Shown: positions 19,500 through 29,583, counted from the stretch's first letter. The stretch: DNA of 64,000 bases from Aerococcus urinaeequi (GCF_001543205.1 NZ_CP014162.1:1240001-1304000); one strand, 5' to 3'. Notes: generated from the sequence alone by a model not told the origin. Program-made: numbers and translations.

Positions 19500-21212
19500 A
19501 TGTCTTATAAAATTTCACGAAAAGCTTCGGAGATAAACAAAGAAGCGAGTGCCATCCAGCAGGGGAATACCCTAGCGATTTTTGGTGCGACTTTAGTTAC
19601 CGGAATTATTACAGGCTTGATTACTTGGGCAATTGAAATGATTACCGGCACAACCGATACGACAACCGCAACAGATTCTATGTTGACGATTGCGGGTATG
19701 GCATCGTTGATTATTTCGATCTTTATTTCTTTCCCGTTAAGCTTAGGGATTGACTGGTCGGTTTTACGATTGGTGGATGAGGATCGTTTCCATATTGGGA
19801 ATATTTTCGAACCGTTCCAACGTCGTTATTTCCGTAATATCTGGAACCAAATTATCTATACTATCGTCATCTTTTTATGGACAATCTTGTTTGCCGTAGT
19901 TCTTGGTGGTATTGGTGTTGGAATCTTCTACCTAACAGGTCAATCTTTAACACCGCCAACTGACTTAACAGCAGGTGATTATTCAGGATTAGCAGGTCTT
20001 GCAGTAGGGTTAGTGCTTCTTTTTATCATCTTGTATAGTATCTTGATGACAATCGTTACCTTGCGTTTAGCGATGAACAGCTACCTACTATTTGACAATG
20101 ACCGTATTGGTGGCCGTAAGCCATTGAAAGTGTCTAAAGTCATGATGAAAGGGAACAAGTGGACCTTATTCTGGATTGGTTTCCAAAATGCCCTTTACCC
20201 AGTCTTACTAGGTATTGTGATTTTTGGTGGTTTAGGACTATTAGGTGCGTTTCTAAATAACGGTGGTATCTTAATTGCTATCTTAGCGATTATCGCGACT
20301 GTAGCCATCATGATCTTCTCGATTAAATATACAATCCGTCAAATGGTTGCGACAGCTTTACTATACCGTTTAATTACTGACGAGCACGGTGATGACTTAG
20401 ACCTTCGTTTTAAAGAATTAGACCTAACACCAGACGCACCAGTAAACAACTACCACACTGAGCAACGTCCAGCCTTTACGGAAAATGCAGCAGCCATTCA
20501 TCCAGCTGATGATGTCGCAACAGGTACTGCCGCTAACCAATCGATTAGTGAAACTGAAGCAGAAAAAGAAACAAAAGCCGCTGACCAAGCTGACAACCAT
20601 GTTGGTGAAACAGCCGCTACAGCAGCAGGCGCTGCCGCGGTATTCTCCTTAGCTGATGAAGAAAAAGCTGGCCAAGATGATGAAGTGAGCGAATCTAACG
20701 AATATAAAGCAGAGACAGTAACTGACAATAATGTAGGTGGATCTTCAGCCTTACGTGGTTCATACCAAGTAGGTCAAGATGCAGATGTACGTCAACCTTA
20801 CCAAGCAACTTATACAGCAAGTGAAGGTCCTATCTCAGCCATCCGTAACCACTTTACGGTAGAAACGTCTGATTACAACGCAGAAAGACCAGTACAAGAA
20901 AAGCCAAGCTTTGACTTGAATGCAGGTCCAGCATCAGAATCAGCAGCTGTACGTCGCTCATACGTAGTGGGCGGCCAAGCAAGCTCAGATGATGCAACAA
21001 ACAATGAGGACCAAACGCCGGGAAAGAAACCTTATAACATTATGGGCTACAACACACCAGACCGTACCGATTTTGGTAAAGTTGAAAATGCCAAGGATGT
21101 TATTCTAGCAGCTGACAAGGCTGACTCAGGTGAGGACGGTATGTTAAACCCTAGTGATTTCGATAAAGACGTGGATTATGAATCAGAAATCAATCCAAAT
21201 CACCAAAACTAA
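19500..21212 (+). CDS. DUF975-family membrane protein with long disordered tail
   Basis: 570 residues. The ATG at 19500 follows AAGGGAG by 9 nt and is preferred to an in-frame GTG at 19491. The N-terminal 300 residues hold about six transmembrane helices with DUF975-like blocks: FPLSLGIDWSVLRLVDED, a conserved loop IGNIFEPFQRRYFRNIW and SKVMMKGNKWTLFWIGF. Residues about 305-570 are a hydrophilic tail rich in Ala, Glu, Asp and Asn. The tail has four spaced short motifs: RGSYQVGQ, RQPYQATY, RRSYVVGG and KKPYNIMGY. The family is uncharacterised; the tail is unusual for DUF975 and probably cytoplasmic. Confidence 0.75.
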   Translation: MSYKISRKASEINKEASAIQQGNTLAIFGATLVTGIITGLITWAIEMITGTTDTTTATDSMLTIAGMASLIISIFISFPLSLGIDWSVLRLVDEDRFHIGNIFEPFQRRYFRNIWNQIIYTIVIFLWTILFAVVLGGIGVGIFYLTGQSLTPPTDLTAGDYSGLAGLAVGLVLLFIILYSILMTIVTLRLAMNSYLLFDNDRIGGRKPLKVSKVMMKGNKWTLFWIGFQNALYPVLLGIVIFGGLGLLGAFLNNGGILIAILAIIATVAIMIFSIKYTIRQMVATALLYRLITDEHGDDLDLRFKELDLTPDAPVNNYHTEQRPAFTENAAAIHPADDVATGTAANQSISETEAEKETKAADQADNHVGETAATAAGAAAVFSLADEEKAGQDDEVSESNEYKAETVTDNNVGGSSALRGSYQVGQDADVRQPYQATYTASEGPISAIRNHFTVETSDYNAERPVQEKPSFDLNAGPASESAAVRRSYVVGGQASSDDATNNEDQTPGKKPYNIMGYNTPDRTDFGKVENAKDVILAADKADSGEDGMLNPSDFDKDVDYESEINPNHQN

Positions 21213-21232
21213 TTGAATACTTGTCAAAAAAC

Positions 21233-21272
21233 AAACCACCACCGTTCCTTTATATAAGGAGGTGGTGTTTTT
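21233..21272 (+). terminator. terminator hairpin that also contains the yvrJ SD
   Basis: CACCACC-type arm 21233-21250 pairs with 21256-21270: ACCACC/GGTGGT plus CCTT/AAGG closing a TATAT loop, followed by TTTTT. Its 3' arm includes AAGGAGG (21256-21262), the ribosome-binding site of the next small gene. Confidence 0.65.
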
Positions 21273-21405
21273 GGATATGTTGGATGTTTCTATGCAACTG
21301 ATTGGCAATGTCGGCTTTCCCATATTTGTGTCGATTTACTTGATGACGCGAACAGAGAAAAAGCTGGATGACCTAATCGCAGCCGTCGAAAAACTAGCAC
21401 AATAG
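21271..21405 (+). CDS. YvrJ-family small membrane protein
   Basis: A 44-residue protein if it starts at the TTG at 21271, which is 8 nt behind a perfect AAGGAGG; or 42 residues from the ATG at 21277 (14 nt spacing). One transmembrane helix (about 9-25, LIGNVGFPIFVSIYLMTR) is followed by a charged amphipathic tail EKKLDDLIAAVEKLAQ. The GNVGFPIxVxxYLLxRxEKKLD pattern is that of YvrJ proteins, whose function is unknown; Gram-positive phages and chromosomes carry many. It is trapped between two terminators and its SD lies within the first one. Confidence 0.75.
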   Translation: MDMLDVSMQLIGNVGFPIFVSIYLMTRTEKKLDDLIAAVEKLAQ

Positions 21406-21407
21406 AT

Positions 21408-21455
21408 AAAGACGCCTAGCCCATTCAATTTCGAATGAGGCTAGGCGTCTTTTTT
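21408..21455. terminator. bidirectional terminator between yvrJ and uvrC
   Basis: AAAGACGCCTAGCC (21408-21421) pairs perfectly with GGCTAGGCGTCTTT (21439-21452), with an inner ATTC/GAAT pairing and T7. It serves both convergent genes. Confidence 0.9.
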
Positions 21456-21457
21456 GT

Positions 21458-23353
21458 TTATTCACTTAAACCTTGATCAATGTTTAACAGGATTTCGTCA
21501 ACTTCATTTGTTTCTTCACCATCAACCGCTCCGATACTATCAACAAGGCCTTCATTTGCATAAGGAGAGTCTTTTTGCCCGTCCCAAGCAGCCTTATGAA
21601 TTTCAACAGCCACTTTTTCTGGAATGGCTAATGCTTGAATGTCCGCAATCGCAGCTTCACGAACGGCTTTCATGGTCTTAAAGTGACGCAAGACTTTAGT
21701 CCGCGTCTTAGGACCTACCCCGTCAATGCCGTCCAGTTTAGAAGTAAAGGATTGTTTACTTCTAGTCTTACGGTGGAAGGTAATGGCAAATCTGTGGACT
21801 TCATCTTGAATCCGTTGCAAGAGATGGAAGGCCTGGGACCGAGGATCAAGCGGGATAATGGTTAGAGGATCACCAAAAATCAGGTTGGCCGTCCTATGCT
21901 TATCATCCTTGACCATACCAGCCACTGGAATGTCTAAACCAAGCTCATCTTCCAAGACTTCCTTGGCAGCATTCACTTCAATTGCACCACCATCCATCAA
22001 GATTAAATCAGGAAAATGCCCATTCTCTTTCAGGAGGCGTCCATAACGACGCCGGATAACCTCTTGGGTTGTCGCAAACTCATTGGATCCATCAACCGTC
22101 TTGATCTTGTACTTGCGGTACATAGATTTATTCGGACGCCCGTCCTCGTAAGCCACCATCGCCGATACCGGGTTTGTCCCTTGGATATTTGAATGGTCAA
22201 AGCTTTCAATGACTTTCAAGTAGGGCAAGTTCAAGGCTTCAGACAATTGGTCAATAGCACCAGTTGTTTTTTGTTCTTTCATAGCCAACAATCTAAATTT
22301 GTCTAGATGGGCAATCTTGGCATTTCGTTGTGCCATCTGCAGCATCTTGTGCTTGTCGCCTCGTTTAGGTGTCGATACCTTCACTTCAACCGTATCCGCA
22401 ATCAATTCATTGTCCAAGTTACCCGGCACCAAAATTTCTTTAGGCTTAGTATGATTGGCTTCTTGGTAGAATTGGACGATGTAGGAAGTCAACTCCTCTT
22501 CAGGGTCAGAATACACTGGGAAAAGGGCCGAGTCCCGCTTAATAATAGAAAACTGCCGTAACAAGAATACCTGGATGGAAATCCAACCTTTATCAAAGTA
22601 AAAAGCGAAGACATCACGGTCATTGTATTGCTTGGACATGATATTTTGCGGTTCAACCGTTTGTTCAATATAGTTGATTTGATCACGGTACTCAGCAGCT
22701 CGTTCAAACTGCAAGTCTTCAGAAGCAGCAGCCATTTTCTCCTTCAAATCATCCTTAATATTCTTCACGTCACCATTTAGGAAACGGCGAATCCGTGCTT
22801 TCTGCGCCTCATATTCTGCAACCGGCACCTCATGGTCACAAGGGCCAATACATTGTCCGAGATGGTAATAGAAACAAGCCCGCTTTTCATTCTTCCCGCA
22901 CTTACGCAAAGGATAAGTCTTCTGTAGCAAATCAAGCGTACCGGATGCAGCATAAATATTCGGATAGGGACCAAAGTACTCGCCATCATCATCCTCCACC
23001 ACAGACGTAATAATCATCTGCGGATCGCGCTCCTTGGTAATCTTGATATAAGGATACATAGTCCCATGCTTCAAGCGAATATTGTAGTGAGGCTGGTGTT
23101 TCTTAATCAGATTAATCTCCAGCAACAAACTCTCTTTATCCGTTTGTGTGACAATATAGTCAAAATGGTCAATTTCACTCACAAGCTGAGCCGTCTTCCC
23201 GGTATGGGTCGACTTGAAATAAGAACGGACACGATTTCTTAAATTCTTCGCCTTACCAATATAAATGATTTGGTCATCCGCATTCTTCATAATGTAGCAA
23301 CCAGGCAAAGCTGGTACAAGGGTCAACAAATTCTCAATTAACTCACTAGCCAT
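21458..23353 (-). CDS. uvrC: excinuclease ABC subunit C
   Basis: 631 residues. UvrC makes both incisions of nucleotide excision repair on UvrB-bound DNA. The N-terminal GIY-YIG nuclease (GCYIMKNADDQIIYIGKAKN, about 15-35, with R42-type RVRSYF) is followed by the cysteine cluster CGKNEKRACFYYHLGQCIGPC, a UVR motif (about 200-235), the RNase H-like domain (ESFDHSNIQGT, LILMDGGAIEV) and C-terminal HhH motifs (LDGIDGVGPKTRTKVLRHF). AAAGGAGG stands a few nt before the ATG. The tail after HhH is longer and more acidic than usual (about 35 residues). Confidence 0.96.
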   Translation of the reverse strand: MASELIENLLTLVPALPGCYIMKNADDQIIYIGKAKNLRNRVRSYFKSTHTGKTAQLVSEIDHFDYIVTQTDKESLLLEINLIKKHQPHYNIRLKHGTMYPYIKITKERDPQMIITSVVEDDDGEYFGPYPNIYAASGTLDLLQKTYPLRKCGKNEKRACFYYHLGQCIGPCDHEVPVAEYEAQKARIRRFLNGDVKNIKDDLKEKMAAASEDLQFERAAEYRDQINYIEQTVEPQNIMSKQYNDRDVFAFYFDKGWISIQVFLLRQFSIIKRDSALFPVYSDPEEELTSYIVQFYQEANHTKPKEILVPGNLDNELIADTVEVKVSTPKRGDKHKMLQMAQRNAKIAHLDKFRLLAMKEQKTTGAIDQLSEALNLPYLKVIESFDHSNIQGTNPVSAMVAYEDGRPNKSMYRKYKIKTVDGSNEFATTQEVIRRRYGRLLKENGHFPDLILMDGGAIEVNAAKEVLEDELGLDIPVAGMVKDDKHRTANLIFGDPLTIIPLDPRSQAFHLLQRIQDEVHRFAITFHRKTRSKQSFTSKLDGIDGVGPKTRTKVLRHFKTMKAVREAAIADIQALAIPEKVAVEIHKAAWDGQKDSPYANEGLVDSIGAVDGEETNEVDEILLNIDQGLSE

Positions 23354-23934
23354 CCTTGGCCTCCTTTCATCAATAATAGGGGCCCTAGCATCAGGCCTCC
23401 AAATTTAAAAGAATCATTTCATAAAGATAGGTTGTCGCTTATATCGCAATTACTATTTGTTATGCTAGTGAACTTTCTAAGAAAAGTAACACTTATATTG
23501 AAATATGGCTAATCTTGATTATCCGAACTGTAATCAAATTATCGCCGCGTTAGTTGGTGATTCTTAAAAGCATATGCTAGCAACTAGCACGGTCTAACTT
23601 AGCCACTAATGCCATATCAAAATAGTGCGATATCTTTCTATAACTACCTTACGTGTTTCTTATTTTAGGATAAGTATTTTTTCCTATTCAATCCAAAATT
23701 ATACCACGCAGAGGTGGTTTTGGGCAGTAATTTGAATGCGTGGGTGAAATAGTAGCTTAGAATTGGTATATTTCGTCTTTGTGTTATAAGGATTGGGCTG
23801 GATATGGTAAAATATACAACAAAGCTAGCAAGTACAGGGTGGTCCTTTTTCAAGAGGGCTACATGTAGATAAAGCAAATTTCCTAGGCTGAGTGAGATTT
23901 GAGTTTGGGAAATAAAAACCAAGGAGGAATTGTT
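23354..23934. other. 581-bp intergenic region between divergent uvrC and a phosphoesterase
   Basis: I see no gene. A -10-like TAAAAT is at 23808-23813 (TTATAA 18 nt upstream). AGGGTGGTCC at 23836-23845 resembles a T-box word but there is no antiterminator around it and no aminoacyl-tRNA synthetase or amino-acid gene downstream. The rest is AT-rich. Confidence 0.4.
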
Positions 23935-25299
23935 ATGGCAAAAAAATCAGCTTTCAACACTTTATTAGGCTTGGGCACCTTAGCTTTAGGTGCTGCTTAT
24001 GTTAGGTGGCAAAACTATACTGTTGGAACGACAGATTACTTTGTCGAGAATCCTCAATTTAAGGACAGTTTAAATGGTTTTACCATTGCTCACCTATCTG
24101 ATTTACACTTACCTGACCAAAATGTAAATTTGAATGATATTTTAGACCATGTCTATAAAATACAGCCAAATATTATCGCCATTACCGGGGATATTGTGCA
24201 AACTGATGCTACTAATTTAGATGAAGCGACCTTGTTTACATTCTTTAAAGCTTTGACTGACATTGCACCAACATTTGCCACTTTTGGTAATCATGATGCA
24301 GCGTCATTGCAACATAACCTTTTAGTCCGCACCATGGGAGCAGCAGGTATTGTTCATTTGAATGACCGGGCCATTACCTATACTTATAAGGGTCAACCGC
24401 TGACCTTGATGGGCTTAGATGATAAAATGAATAAATATTTCTTAGTTGGAGATGCACTGAGAACAGTTGATTTAACAGCTGAACAAATGGCTCAACCAAA
24501 GATTTTATTAGCTCATCACCCAGAAGCATTCTTACGGTATCATGAAAATATCAATAAATCACCTGATTTGGTTTTATCAGGTCATGCCCATGGTGGCCAA
24601 ATTCGTGTACCAGGTATTGGTGGTTTATTTGCACCTAACCAAGGAAAATTACCAAAATATACTTCAGGTGTATTCTATTTGCCAGGTAACCCTGACAAGC
24701 AAATGGTGGTTTCGCGAGGGATTGGGGCGTCAAGCTTCCCAATTCGCTTAAACAACCGACCTGAAGTGATTGCAGTCCATTTAACAACGGATATTGACCG
24801 GGCTGTTGATGGGTTAACCAAGTCAATTGATTACATCACTGAACAAGAAGGCGGGGTAACCTTTCAGCAAGTAGAAAATCAATACCTAGCCCGCAAACAA
24901 GAACGTGCGCAAGCGCAAGGCTACTTTTCAGTAACACCGGATGCCACAAGTAGCCACGAAATTATCGATGCCATTGATAAAGAAGCAAATGTTGATGCCT
25001 ATACATTGGTGCCGAATGAGGAGGAAACGGATATGACAGATCCAAGAGAAAATCCTTTTGTAGACAATAATGACTATGATGATGATGTAGTAGACCGTTC
25101 GACGATCGAAGCCCCTAAATATGAGGCTGATGATGAGGAGAAAGTACCGCATAACCCAAGTATTAAGTCGTCTTATATCTTGTTGGACCCAGAAACAAAT
25201 GAAAAAACAGTCGTAGATGAAAACGTAAATGCAGAGAAAATTTTCTCTGATAATTTAAATGAAGATGTATTTATTGTGAAGGACCCTAAGAAAAAATAG
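23935..25299 (+). CDS. membrane-anchored metallophosphoesterase (YkuE/YaeI-like) with acidic tail
   Basis: 454 residues from the ATG at 23935, which has AAGGAGG at the right distance. An N-terminal hydrophobic anchor (about 6-21, TLLGLGTLALGAAYV) is followed by a calcineurin-like domain (about 40-275). Metal motifs: LSDLHLPD, ITGDIVQTD, FGNHDA, LAHHPEAF and SGHAHGGQIR; GHAHGGQ is typical of the YkuE/YaeI group, some of which act on UDP-sugar lipids or phospholipid derivatives. A C-terminal extension of about 170 residues is acidic and probably disordered (EADDEEKVPHNPS and following). The substrate is unknown. Confidence 0.82.
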   Translation: MAKKSAFNTLLGLGTLALGAAYVRWQNYTVGTTDYFVENPQFKDSLNGFTIAHLSDLHLPDQNVNLNDILDHVYKIQPNIIAITGDIVQTDATNLDEATLFTFFKALTDIAPTFATFGNHDAASLQHNLLVRTMGAAGIVHLNDRAITYTYKGQPLTLMGLDDKMNKYFLVGDALRTVDLTAEQMAQPKILLAHHPEAFLRYHENINKSPDLVLSGHAHGGQIRVPGIGGLFAPNQGKLPKYTSGVFYLPGNPDKQMVVSRGIGASSFPIRLNNRPEVIAVHLTTDIDRAVDGLTKSIDYITEQEGGVTFQQVENQYLARKQERAQAQGYFSVTPDATSSHEIIDAIDKEANVDAYTLVPNEEETDMTDPRENPFVDNNDYDDDVVDRSTIEAPKYEADDEEKVPHNPSIKSSYILLDPETNEKTVVDENVNAEKIFSDNLNEDVFIVKDPKKK

Positions 25300-25317
25300 G
25301 GGTTAATGACTTAAAGG

Positions 25318-25348
25318 AGAGGGCCTAACCATGGCCCTTATCTTTTAT
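25318..25348 (+). terminator. weak terminator after the phosphoesterase
   Basis: AGGGCC (25320-25325) pairs with GGCCCT (25333-25338), followed by TATCTTTT. Confidence 0.5.
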
Positions 25349-25400
25349 AGGGATAAGAACCCAAAAGCAGTAAATTAGAAAAAAGAAATAGAGGACTAAA

Positions 25401-26762
25401 ATGACGGAAAATGATACACAAACAACTGGTTTTGTAAGCCAATTACCTACTGGCCTTCAAGAAAAATGGCAGTCAGCTGGCTTTGGCCAAGCAACTGACA
25501 TTCAAACGGAGACCTTCCAACCCATGTATGATGCTCAAAGTGTGATCGCATCAGCACCAACAGGTTCAGGGAAAACCTTGGCTTATTTACTACCGGTTTT
25601 AAGCCGAATGGTGGCTGAACGAGAAGCGTCCCAAGGTCAATACAATGGGGGCTTGAAATTGATTGTTTTGGTGCCTTCACAAGAATTGGCTTCCCAAGTT
25701 GGGGATGTGGTCCAAGCGTGGGCACGAGCTGTTGACTTCAAAGCCATGAAAATTATTGGTGGCGCCAATGTGAAGCGGCAAATTGAGAAAATTAGAGAAA
25801 GACCGGATATTGTAGTCGGAACTTCAGGCCGGATGATTGAACTGATTGACCAACGTAAGTTGAAGGTTCATGAAGTGGATACCATCATTATTGATGAGGC
25901 GGATGCTTTGTTAGATGAGGAACATATTGGCCAAACCAAGCAATTCGTTAAAAAATTACCGGGTAGAGCGCAAGTAGCTTTATTCTCAGCAACAGTACCA
26001 GATACTTTGGCTGGCTTAGCTAGTGACTTATTGGCTGAACCTGTGGTTGAATTGGCAGCTGAAAAAATAGGAACGGCCTTTGAAAAACAACGACAAGATG
26101 GCTATATTAACGTTCCTGTTCGTAAGCGTGACGATATGTTGCGTCGACTTGCTCAAGTTGAGGGGATGCAGGCCTTAGTCTTTGTCCGTACGGTAGCTGA
26201 AATTGAACAGTTGCAACAAAAATTGCAGTTCAACCATATTCAAACGGCTTACCTACATTCGAAGATGGCGGCGCAAAACCGCCAGCAAGCCATTGCTAAG
26301 TTCACGAAGGGTGAATATACTTACCTATTTACAACGGATGTGGCGGCACGTGGTTTGGATATTGAAGACCTACCTTTGGTTATTCAGTATGATTTACCAG
26401 CGACCCCTGAACAATATACTCATCGGGCTGGGCGAACTGGCCGTATGGGGAAAGAGGGGATTGTCCTGACTTTCGTTAACGACCGTTCGCTTAGAGATTT
26501 GAAGAAGCAGGTTGGTGATGATATTCAACTGACAGCATTCTATACTTATGGGGGGCAACTGACGGACCAGGTACCGAGTGCGAGCCAGAACGACGAAGAC
26601 CAACCCCTTTTACAGGAAGAAAAAGAGGGGCCGGCTGTCAAAGCAAAAGTACGGGTGAAAAAGCCGAAACAAGCGAATAAAGCGGCGGCACCGGCGAAGG
26701 CGCGCAAGAAGAACCGGAAGCGAGATAATAAGAATAAAGGGGCTAGACGGCACAAGGATTAA
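25401..26762 (+). CDS. DEAD-box ATP-dependent RNA helicase
   Basis: 453 residues. Helicase motifs in order: Q-motif region GFGQATDIQTE, motif I APTGSGKT (about 51-58), motif Ia PSQELA, motif II DEAD (IIDEADALL, about 165), motif III SAT, and in the second RecA domain DVAARGLDI and YTHRAGRTGRMG. The C-terminal tail of about 50 residues is Lys/Arg/Ala-rich and probably binds RNA. The size and compact core resemble YfmL/CshB-type helicases of Bacilli involved in ribosome assembly or cold growth; the exact ortholog is not assigned. The SD is weak: AGAGGAC about 5 nt before the ATG. Confidence 0.9.
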   Translation: MTENDTQTTGFVSQLPTGLQEKWQSAGFGQATDIQTETFQPMYDAQSVIASAPTGSGKTLAYLLPVLSRMVAEREASQGQYNGGLKLIVLVPSQELASQVGDVVQAWARAVDFKAMKIIGGANVKRQIEKIRERPDIVVGTSGRMIELIDQRKLKVHEVDTIIIDEADALLDEEHIGQTKQFVKKLPGRAQVALFSATVPDTLAGLASDLLAEPVVELAAEKIGTAFEKQRQDGYINVPVRKRDDMLRRLAQVEGMQALVFVRTVAEIEQLQQKLQFNHIQTAYLHSKMAAQNRQQAIAKFTKGEYTYLFTTDVAARGLDIEDLPLVIQYDLPATPEQYTHRAGRTGRMGKEGIVLTFVNDRSLRDLKKQVGDDIQLTAFYTYGGQLTDQVPSASQNDEDQPLLQEEKEGPAVKAKVRVKKPKQANKAAAPAKARKKNRKRDNKNKGARRHKD

Positions 26763-26864
26763 TCTAGACTGGTCGAGCAACTTGGAATTCGATACAATGA
26801 AGTAGTAATAATCGGTTATATAATGAATGATGGATAAATGATTTTAGAGGAGTGAATGTACATA

Positions 26865-28244
26865 ATGAGCAACCGTTATGCAGTAATTCTAGCAGCAGGT
26901 AAAGGGACTCGTATGAAGTCTAAATTGTATAAGGTGTTACACCCAGTTGCGGGTAAACCTATGGTAGACCACGTTTTGACTAGTGTGAATGACGCTGGGA
27001 TTGATGAAGTGGTGACGATTGTTGGACATGGTGCGGAAGCGGTCCAAGAGTTATTGGGCGACCGTACAGCTTATACGACACAAACCGAACAATTGGGTAC
27101 GGGTCATGCGGTGCAACAAGCGGCGAGTGAATTGGCTGATAAAGAAGGTACTACTTTAGTTATTTGTGGTGACACGCCTTTATTTACAGCGGATACGATT
27201 GCGCGTTTGTTAGATGTGCATGAAGAGGCTGGCTTTAAAGCAACGATTTTAACTGCGCCTGCTGATGATCCGACTGGTTACGGTCGTATTGTCCGTGATA
27301 AAGAGGGCCAAGTGGTGAAAATTGTTGAGCAAAAGGATGCTAATGATGCTGAAAAATTAATTGCTGAAATTAACACAGGGACTTATGTCTTTGATAATGC
27401 TTTGTTATTCGACGCTTTAAATAAAGTCGGTAATGACAATGCGCAAGGTGAGTACTACTTGCCAGATGTGATTGAAATCTTGAAGGAAGCTGGCGAGGCT
27501 GTTGGGGCCTTCCAAATGGATAACCTAGATGAGTCACTTGGGGTAAATGACCGTGTGGCTTTAGCGCAAGCTAACCAAACCATGTTTAAACGAATCAATG
27601 AGTTCCATATGCGTAATGGGGTAACGATTGTCGACCCGGATGCGGTTTACATTGAAGCTGGCGTTGAAATTGGTGCGGACACGGTGATTGAACCAAATGT
27701 ATATCTTAAAGGGGATACTGTGATTGGTGAAGACTGCCATATTCACGCAGGGACAACAATCCGCGATTCTAAGATTGGTGACCGTGTGAAAGTCCGTGCT
27801 TCTGAAATTGAAGAAAGTCAAGTGAACGATGGCGTGGATATTGGACCAAATGCCCACTTACGCCCGGCATCTGTTATTGATGAAAATGCCCATATCGGAA
27901 ACTTTGTGGAAATTAAAAAAGCGCATATTGGTGCGGGCACTAAGGTTGGTCATTTAACTTATATTGGTGATGCAACTTTAGGCAAAAATATCAATGTTTC
28001 TTGCGGTGTGATTTTTGCAAACTACGACGGTGTGAACAAACACCATTCAACAATCGGTGACAACTCATTTATCGGGTCTGACGTGACTATCATTTCACCT
28101 GTAAATGTTGAAGCTAATGCCTTCTTAGCAGCTGGTTCAACTATTACCAAAGATGTCCCAAGCAAGGCTTTGGGGATTGCCCGTTCACGTCAAGAAAATA
28201 AAGATGGTTTTTGGGATAGGTTACCAATTGGTAAAAAAGACTAA
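26865..28244 (+). CDS. glmU: bifunctional UDP-N-acetylglucosamine pyrophosphorylase / glucosamine-1-phosphate N-acetyltransferase
   Basis: 459 residues. The N-terminal uridylyltransferase has [19 protein letters not shown] (about 10-28), and GTGHAVQQA and CGDTPL follow. The C-terminal left-handed beta-helix acetyltransferase (about 250-455) shows hexapeptide repeats such as [20 protein letters not shown], and [11 protein letters not shown] and YIGDATLG. It makes UDP-GlcNAc for the cell wall. The start is ambiguous: GAGGAG is 12 nt before the ATG at 26865, which gives the family-like [12 protein letters not shown], and only 3 nt before an in-frame ATG at 26856. Neighbourhood glmU-prs is as in other Bacilli. 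Confidence 0.95.
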   Translation: MSNRYAVILAAGKGTRMKSKLYKVLHPVAGKPMVDHVLTSVNDAGIDEVVTIVGHGAEAVQELLGDRTAYTTQTEQLGTGHAVQQAASELADKEGTTLVICGDTPLFTADTIARLLDVHEEAGFKATILTAPADDPTGYGRIVRDKEGQVVKIVEQKDANDAEKLIAEINTGTYVFDNALLFDALNKVGNDNAQGEYYLPDVIEILKEAGEAVGAFQMDNLDESLGVNDRVALAQANQTMFKRINEFHMRNGVTIVDPDAVYIEAGVEIGADTVIEPNVYLKGDTVIGEDCHIHAGTTIRDSKIGDRVKVRASEIEESQVNDGVDIGPNAHLRPASVIDENAHIGNFVEIKKAHIGAGTKVGHLTYIGDATLGKNINVSCGVIFANYDGVNKHHSTIGDNSFIGSDVTIISPVNVEANAFLAAGSTITKDVPSKALGIARSRQENKDGFWDRLPIGKKD

Positions 28245-28314
28245 GACTGCAAATATTTTAACTAAATTCACATTTTTCGATTCGCTATTTAGCTAACAAT
28301 CGTCGTTTTTCTAT

Positions 28315-28322
28315 GGTAGAAT
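28315..28322 (+). promoter_or_regulatory. extended -10 promoter of prs
   Basis: TGGTAGAAT at 28314-28322 (TGnTAnAAT form), about 48 nt before the prs start. It suggests prs can be made independently of glmU. Confidence 0.5.
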
Positions 28323-28369
28323 AGGTACGATAAGAGTGTCTGAGCATTCAGTATTGTGGAGGGAAAAAA

Positions 28370-29365
28370 ATGTCAGAATCTATAGTCGATCATGGACTAA
28401 AAATCTTTTCATTGAGTTCAAACAAAGAACTTTCTGAAAAAATTGCAACTTCAATGGGCGTAGAGTTAGGTCATATTTCAGTGTCACATTTCAGTGACGG
28501 TGAAATTAAAATTGCGATTGAGGAATCTATTCGTGGGGACAATGTTTATATCATCCAATCAACATCTGACCCAGTAAATGATAACTTGATGGAATTATTA
28601 ATCATGATTGATGCTTGTCGTCGTGCAAGTGCCGAAACGATTAATGTTGTGATTCCTTACTTTGGCTACGCACGTCAAGACCGTAAGGCACAACCGCGTG
28701 AACCAATCACAGCGAAATTAGTGGCGCGTATGATGGAAAATGCTGGTGCAACCCGTATTCTTGCGTTAGACTTACATGCTGCGCAAATCCAAGGTTTCTT
28801 CGAAGTGCCAGTAGACCACCTATACGGTGCGCCATTACTAGCAGAATACTTCTTAACCAATGACCGTTATACCGATTCAGACATCGTTGTTGTTTCACCT
28901 GACCATGGTGGGGTAACACGTGCACGTAAACTCGCTGAATTCTTAAAAGCACCGATTGCCATTATCGATAAACGTCGTCCAAAAGCAAACGTGGCAGAAG
29001 TCATGAATATTGTTGGGGACGTTGCCAACCGTCACGCCATCATCATCGATGACATGATTGACACAGCGGGTACCATTACCCTAGCTGCATCAGCAATCAA
29101 AGACGCGGGCGCATTATCTGTTGTGGCTTGCTGCACACATCCAGTATTATCTGGCCCAGCAATCCAACGTTTAGAAGACTCAGACTTAGACGAAGTGGTC
29201 GTTTCTGACTCAATCTACTTACCAGATGAAAAACGTATCGATAAAATTAAACAAGTAACTGTATCTGAATTAATCGCGGAAGCTATTGTACGTATCCACG
29301 AAAACCGTTCAGTATCACCGTTATTTAATGAAAAATTCGAAGGTATGCACCACGTAATTGAATAA
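28370..29365 (+). CDS. prs: ribose-phosphate pyrophosphokinase
   Basis: 331 residues. It makes PRPP from ribose 5-phosphate and ATP for nucleotide, His and Trp synthesis. Class I PRPP synthetase marks: [10 protein letters not shown] at the start, FSDGEIKI, the flexible loop [17 protein letters not shown] (about 102-118), [12 protein letters not shown], and the PRPP loop [12 protein letters not shown] (about 224-235). GGAGGG lies 9 nt upstream of the ATG. The C-terminus is about a dozen residues longer than B. subtilis Prs. Confidence 0.96.
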   Translation: MSESIVDHGLKIFSLSSNKELSEKIATSMGVELGHISVSHFSDGEIKIAIEESIRGDNVYIIQSTSDPVNDNLMELLIMIDACRRASAETINVVIPYFGYARQDRKAQPREPITAKLVARMMENAGATRILALDLHAAQIQGFFEVPVDHLYGAPLLAEYFLTNDRYTDSDIVVVSPDHGGVTRARKLAEFLKAPIAIIDKRRPKANVAEVMNIVGDVANRHAIIIDDMIDTAGTITLAASAIKDAGALSVVACCTHPVLSGPAIQRLEDSDLDEVVVSDSIYLPDEKRIDKIKQVTVSELIAEAIVRIHENRSVSPLFNEKFEGMHHVIE

Positions 29366-29395
29366 GCTTGTTGATGAGTGAGTGATAGATAAATT

Positions 29396-29439
29396 GAAAA
29401 GGGCGGTCCTACCATTGCTGGCGGGACTGCTCTTTTATT
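29396..29439 (+). terminator. intrinsic terminator after prs
   Basis: AAAAGGGCGGTCC (29397-29409) pairs with GGACTGCTCTTTT (29424-29436) through two G-U pairs, ending in TTTT. Confidence 0.75.
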
Positions 29440-29478
29440 GTCTTAGCAATTCCAACGTGTAAAAATCTTGGAGCGGTA

Positions 29479-29487
29479 TGCTACAAT
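29479..29487 (+). promoter_or_regulatory. extended -10 promoter of the AEC permease gene
   Basis: TGCTACAAT (TGnTAnAAT) about 97 nt before the start codon; no clear -35. Confidence 0.45.
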
Positions 29488-29583
29488 GGGTTTATTGTAA
29501 ATTATTCAGGTGCGGGAAAAGTGGCAGTCCCTTGGTAAGCACGCCGAGCGTTTGTCAAAAACATTTTATATTGGAGGAAATTT

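Noticed and set aside
23836-23845. AGGGTGGTCC resembling the T-box consensus word
   Set aside because: No antiterminator/terminator pair or specifier stem around it, and the downstream gene is a phosphoesterase, not an amino-acid or synthetase gene.
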